This document shows positions 62,455 through 64,000 of a stretch of DNA of 64,000 nucleotides, one piece after another (position 1 is the stretch's first letter; every line of letters begins with the position of its first letter). The DNA comes from Caminibacter pacificus (GTDB taxonomy: Bacteria; Campylobacterota; Campylobacteria; Campylobacterales; Nautiliaceae): NCBI RefSeq assembly GCF_003752135.1, contig NZ_RJVK01000002.1, positions 62,001-126,000 of the forward strand, written 5' to 3'. The notes beneath the pieces were generated by a model that saw only the letters and a list, made by a program, of their open reading frames with translations, had not been told where the DNA came from and did no database searches. Made by a program: the position numbers and the translations under genes.

Positions 62455-63815
62455 GATTAATTGCCAGATTTGCACTTGATAAGTTAGATAACTTTGAAAT
62501 AATTGATGTTTATGACAATAAAATCGAACGCCAAAGCGTAGATAAAAAAAATCCGACAGTTAAATCACTTATGCCAAAATACCCCTCAGCCATTTGGATG
62601 GAGAGAAAAATAAGAGATGAGTTCGGAATAGAATTTGAAGGGGCGTTTGACAATAGACCTCTTGTAAAACACGAAAGATTTCCAAAACACATCTATCCTT
62701 TAAGAAAAGATTTTAATAAAAAAGAGATTGATTTCACGGTATTCACTCCTTACAAATACGAAGAAATCGAAGGAGATAACGTCTTTGTAGTACCTGTGGG
62801 ACCAATTCATGCAGGAATTATAGAACCAGGACATTTTCAGTTTTCCCAAGCAGGTGAAGAGATACTTCATCTTGAAGTTAGGCACTATTACAAGTACCGC
62901 GGAATTGAAAAAATGGTTGAAAACAAAATTCCTCAAGAAATCAAAAAAATAGTTGAAAGAATCAGCGGAAATGAAAGCATTGCCTATCAAATTGCCTTTA
63001 TGGATATTTTAGCTCAAGCAAGCGAAAGTGAAATTCCGAATTCCCTTAAACAAAAATATTTTACTCTTCTTGAACTTGAAAGAATTATTCATCACTTAAC
63101 TGATTTAGGGTTTATACCAAATGACGCGGGATTTGGTGCTGCACTTGCATTTATGAGCAAATTAGCAGAAGATGCAAGAAGAGTTATGGCAAAAATCACG
63201 GGACACAGATTCGGATTCGGGGCGATAAAAGAGGAAGTTGAAATTGACTATCAAGAACTTACCAAATTTATAGATTATTTAAAAAAAGAAGTTGAGTTTT
63301 TTGAAGACTGGATAAACGTTATTGCAAGTTTATGGGACAGATTTAATACCACAGGGGCTTTAAGCAGACAAAAGGCTGTAAAATATGGAGTTGTGGGTGT
63401 GGCGGCGAGAGCCAGCGGAATTGAAATTGATGTGAGAAACAATCTTTTTTATAAAAACTTCGGATATAAAATGCAGCTTGGAAATAAAGGCGAAGTATCG
63501 GATAGATTTAGAGTAAGAATAAAAGAAGTTTTAAATTCAATTGAAATGATAAAAAATTTCAAAACCGATAAAAAAGAAAAACTGATACTTAATAACTTTA
63601 AAGACGGAGAATATATGAGTTTTGTAGAAAGCTCTATCGGTGAGCTTTTTATGTATATGAAAATTAAAGAAGGTATAGTCGACAGATTTTACGTACGTGA
63701 CCCGTCACACATAAATTGGCAGGCGTTTCACACTACAATTTACAAAGATATTATTGCCGATTTTCCGCTTATTAATAAAAGTTTTGATTTAAGTTATGCC
63801 GGAAACGATTTATAA
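62451..63815 (+). CDS. HyfG-like large subunit (NuoC-NuoD fusion) lacking the NiFe ligands
   Basis: 454 residues. The first ~85 are NuoC-like (MPKYPSAIWMERKIRDEFGI), then a NuoD/hydrogenase large-subunit domain (VGPIHAGIIEPGHFQF, HLEVRHYYKYRGIEKMVE). The N-terminal ligand motif, normally ERxCGxC, reads ERISGNESIAYQ (169-180). The C-terminal DPCxxC reads RDPSHINW (416-423). All four nickel-binding cysteines are absent, so it should not hold a NiFe centre. It therefore resembles the 'hydrogenase-related' Ehr complexes. The frame is continuous, and a sequencing error would not explain both losses. Confidence 0.87.
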   Translation: MRLIARFALDKLDNFEIIDVYDNKIERQSVDKKNPTVKSLMPKYPSAIWMERKIRDEFGIEFEGAFDNRPLVKHERFPKHIYPLRKDFNKKEIDFTVFTPYKYEEIEGDNVFVVPVGPIHAGIIEPGHFQFSQAGEEILHLEVRHYYKYRGIEKMVENKIPQEIKKIVERISGNESIAYQIAFMDILAQASESEIPNSLKQKYFTLLELERIIHHLTDLGFIPNDAGFGAALAFMSKLAEDARRVMAKITGHRFGFGAIKEEVEIDYQELTKFIDYLKKEVEFFEDWINVIASLWDRFNTTGALSRQKAVKYGVVGVAARASGIEIDVRNNLFYKNFGYKMQLGNKGEVSDRFRVRIKEVLNSIEMIKNFKTDKKEKLILNNFKDGEYMSFVESSIGELFMYMKIKEGIVDRFYVRDPSHINWQAFHTTIYKDIIADFPLINKSFDLSYAGNDL

Positions 63816-63824
63816 AGGATAAAA

Positions 63825-64000
63825 ATGCTAAGATTCTGGGAAAAAAGAATTAAAACGGGAATAGTTACCGAAAATTTAGAATTTGACAAAGAACTTGAAG
63901 AAATTAAAAAACAGATAAAAAACAAAATCAAAAAACATTTTGCCGGAAGCCTGGCAATAAGAATGGTTGACAGCGGAAGCTGTAACGCATGCGAAGCCGA
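63825..64000 (+). CDS. HyfI-like (NuoB-type) small subunit, 3' truncated
   Basis: The first 58 codons of a gene cut by the window edge. The start KRIKTGIVTENL and the late SLAIRMVDSGSCNACEA carry the first cysteine pair of the proximal [4Fe-4S] cluster (C-x2-C), as in NuoB and hydrogenase small subunits. AAAGGAT lies before the ATG. It would complete the electron-transfer core with the preceding large subunit. Confidence 0.82.
   Translation, partial: MLRFWEKRIKTGIVTENLEFDKELEEIKKQIKNKIKKHFAGSLAIRMVDSGSCNACEA

Noticed and set aside
62451-63815. Frameshift or sequencing error explaining the missing NiFe cysteines
   Set aside because: Both motif regions are in a continuous frame with recognisable flanking family residues, and two independent double losses would be needed.

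Overview
The window reads as a chromosomal segment of an AT-rich, thermophilic or hydrothermal-vent campylobacterotan, most likely of the order Nautiliales (Nautilia, Caminibacter, Lebetimonas or a relative). This is an inference from gene content. The markers are a fumarate reductase of the A/B/E type with a CCG-domain subunit, an EI24-domain membrane protein, an Aer/CetB-type single PAS protein, the ilvC-minD-minE-deacetylase-dprA-ruvX block and a six-gene group-4-hydrogenase-like membrane complex. No rRNA, CRISPR array, insertion sequence or prophage was seen. Genes are tightly packed, with many 4-base ATGA overlaps and many TTG starts.

Layout. 1-5.7 kb: an unrecognised gene end, then a minus-strand series (CDF metal exporter, TruD, EI24 protein, ThiL, PAS protein, orphan FrdB-like iron-sulfur protein, small RIO/Bud32-like kinase). 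5.7-9.5 kb: fumarate reductase genes mfrE-mfrB and mfrA, separated by an opposite-strand tRNA-Arg(CCU) and a palindromic repeat. 9.6-15.8 kb: TolC-like protein, ArgD, an unknown, SulP transporter, PriA. 15.8-18.3 kb: four prepilin-like genes and two tiny proteins. 18.4-23.6 kb: uvrB, gamma carbonic anhydrase-like protein, mutS2, trxC. 23.7-31.4 kb: queA, pilT, gatC, hemL, an AtpZ-like gene and a GspF/GspE pilus or transformation operon. 31.5-40.1 kb: ilvC, minD, minE, a divergent deacetylase, dprA, a deoxyinosine glycosylase-like gene, ruvX, a diguanylate cyclase, panE with a 33-residue leader gene, and trmA. 40.2-42.5 kb: motA-motB-fliP. 42.5-48.7 kb: an eight-gene plus-strand run from glmU to truA. 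48.8-51.0 kb: tRNA-Gln, tRNA-fMet, a small Hc1-like gene, a cupin, RNase P RNA and dnaJ. 51.0-57.3 kb: M50 peptidase, lepB, folD, cytochrome c, a CitE-like lyase, a small secreted protein, a PIN toxin-antitoxin pair and two LysE-family exporters. 57.7-64.0 kb: a HyfBCEFG(I)-like operon cut by the window edge.

How the genes fit together. Fumarate reductase fits the reductive TCA cycle used by these autotrophs. PilT, GspE/PilB, GspF/PilC, the prepilin peptidase, the prepilins and DprA together suggest a type IV pilus or DNA-uptake apparatus.

Two observations stand out. First, the large subunit of the hydrogenase-4-like complex at 57.7-64 kb lacks all four cysteines that hold the NiFe centre, although its proton-pumping membrane arm looks intact. 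It therefore resembles the hydrogenase-related 'Ehr' complexes of unknown reaction. Second, the gaps after hemL, dprA, trmA and fliP carry a dispersed element made of 8-bp-period GTGA arrays. In two full copies these flank a roughly 120-nt core, about 92% identical by eye, that folds into one long hairpin. Copies sit in the same orientation as the gene upstream.
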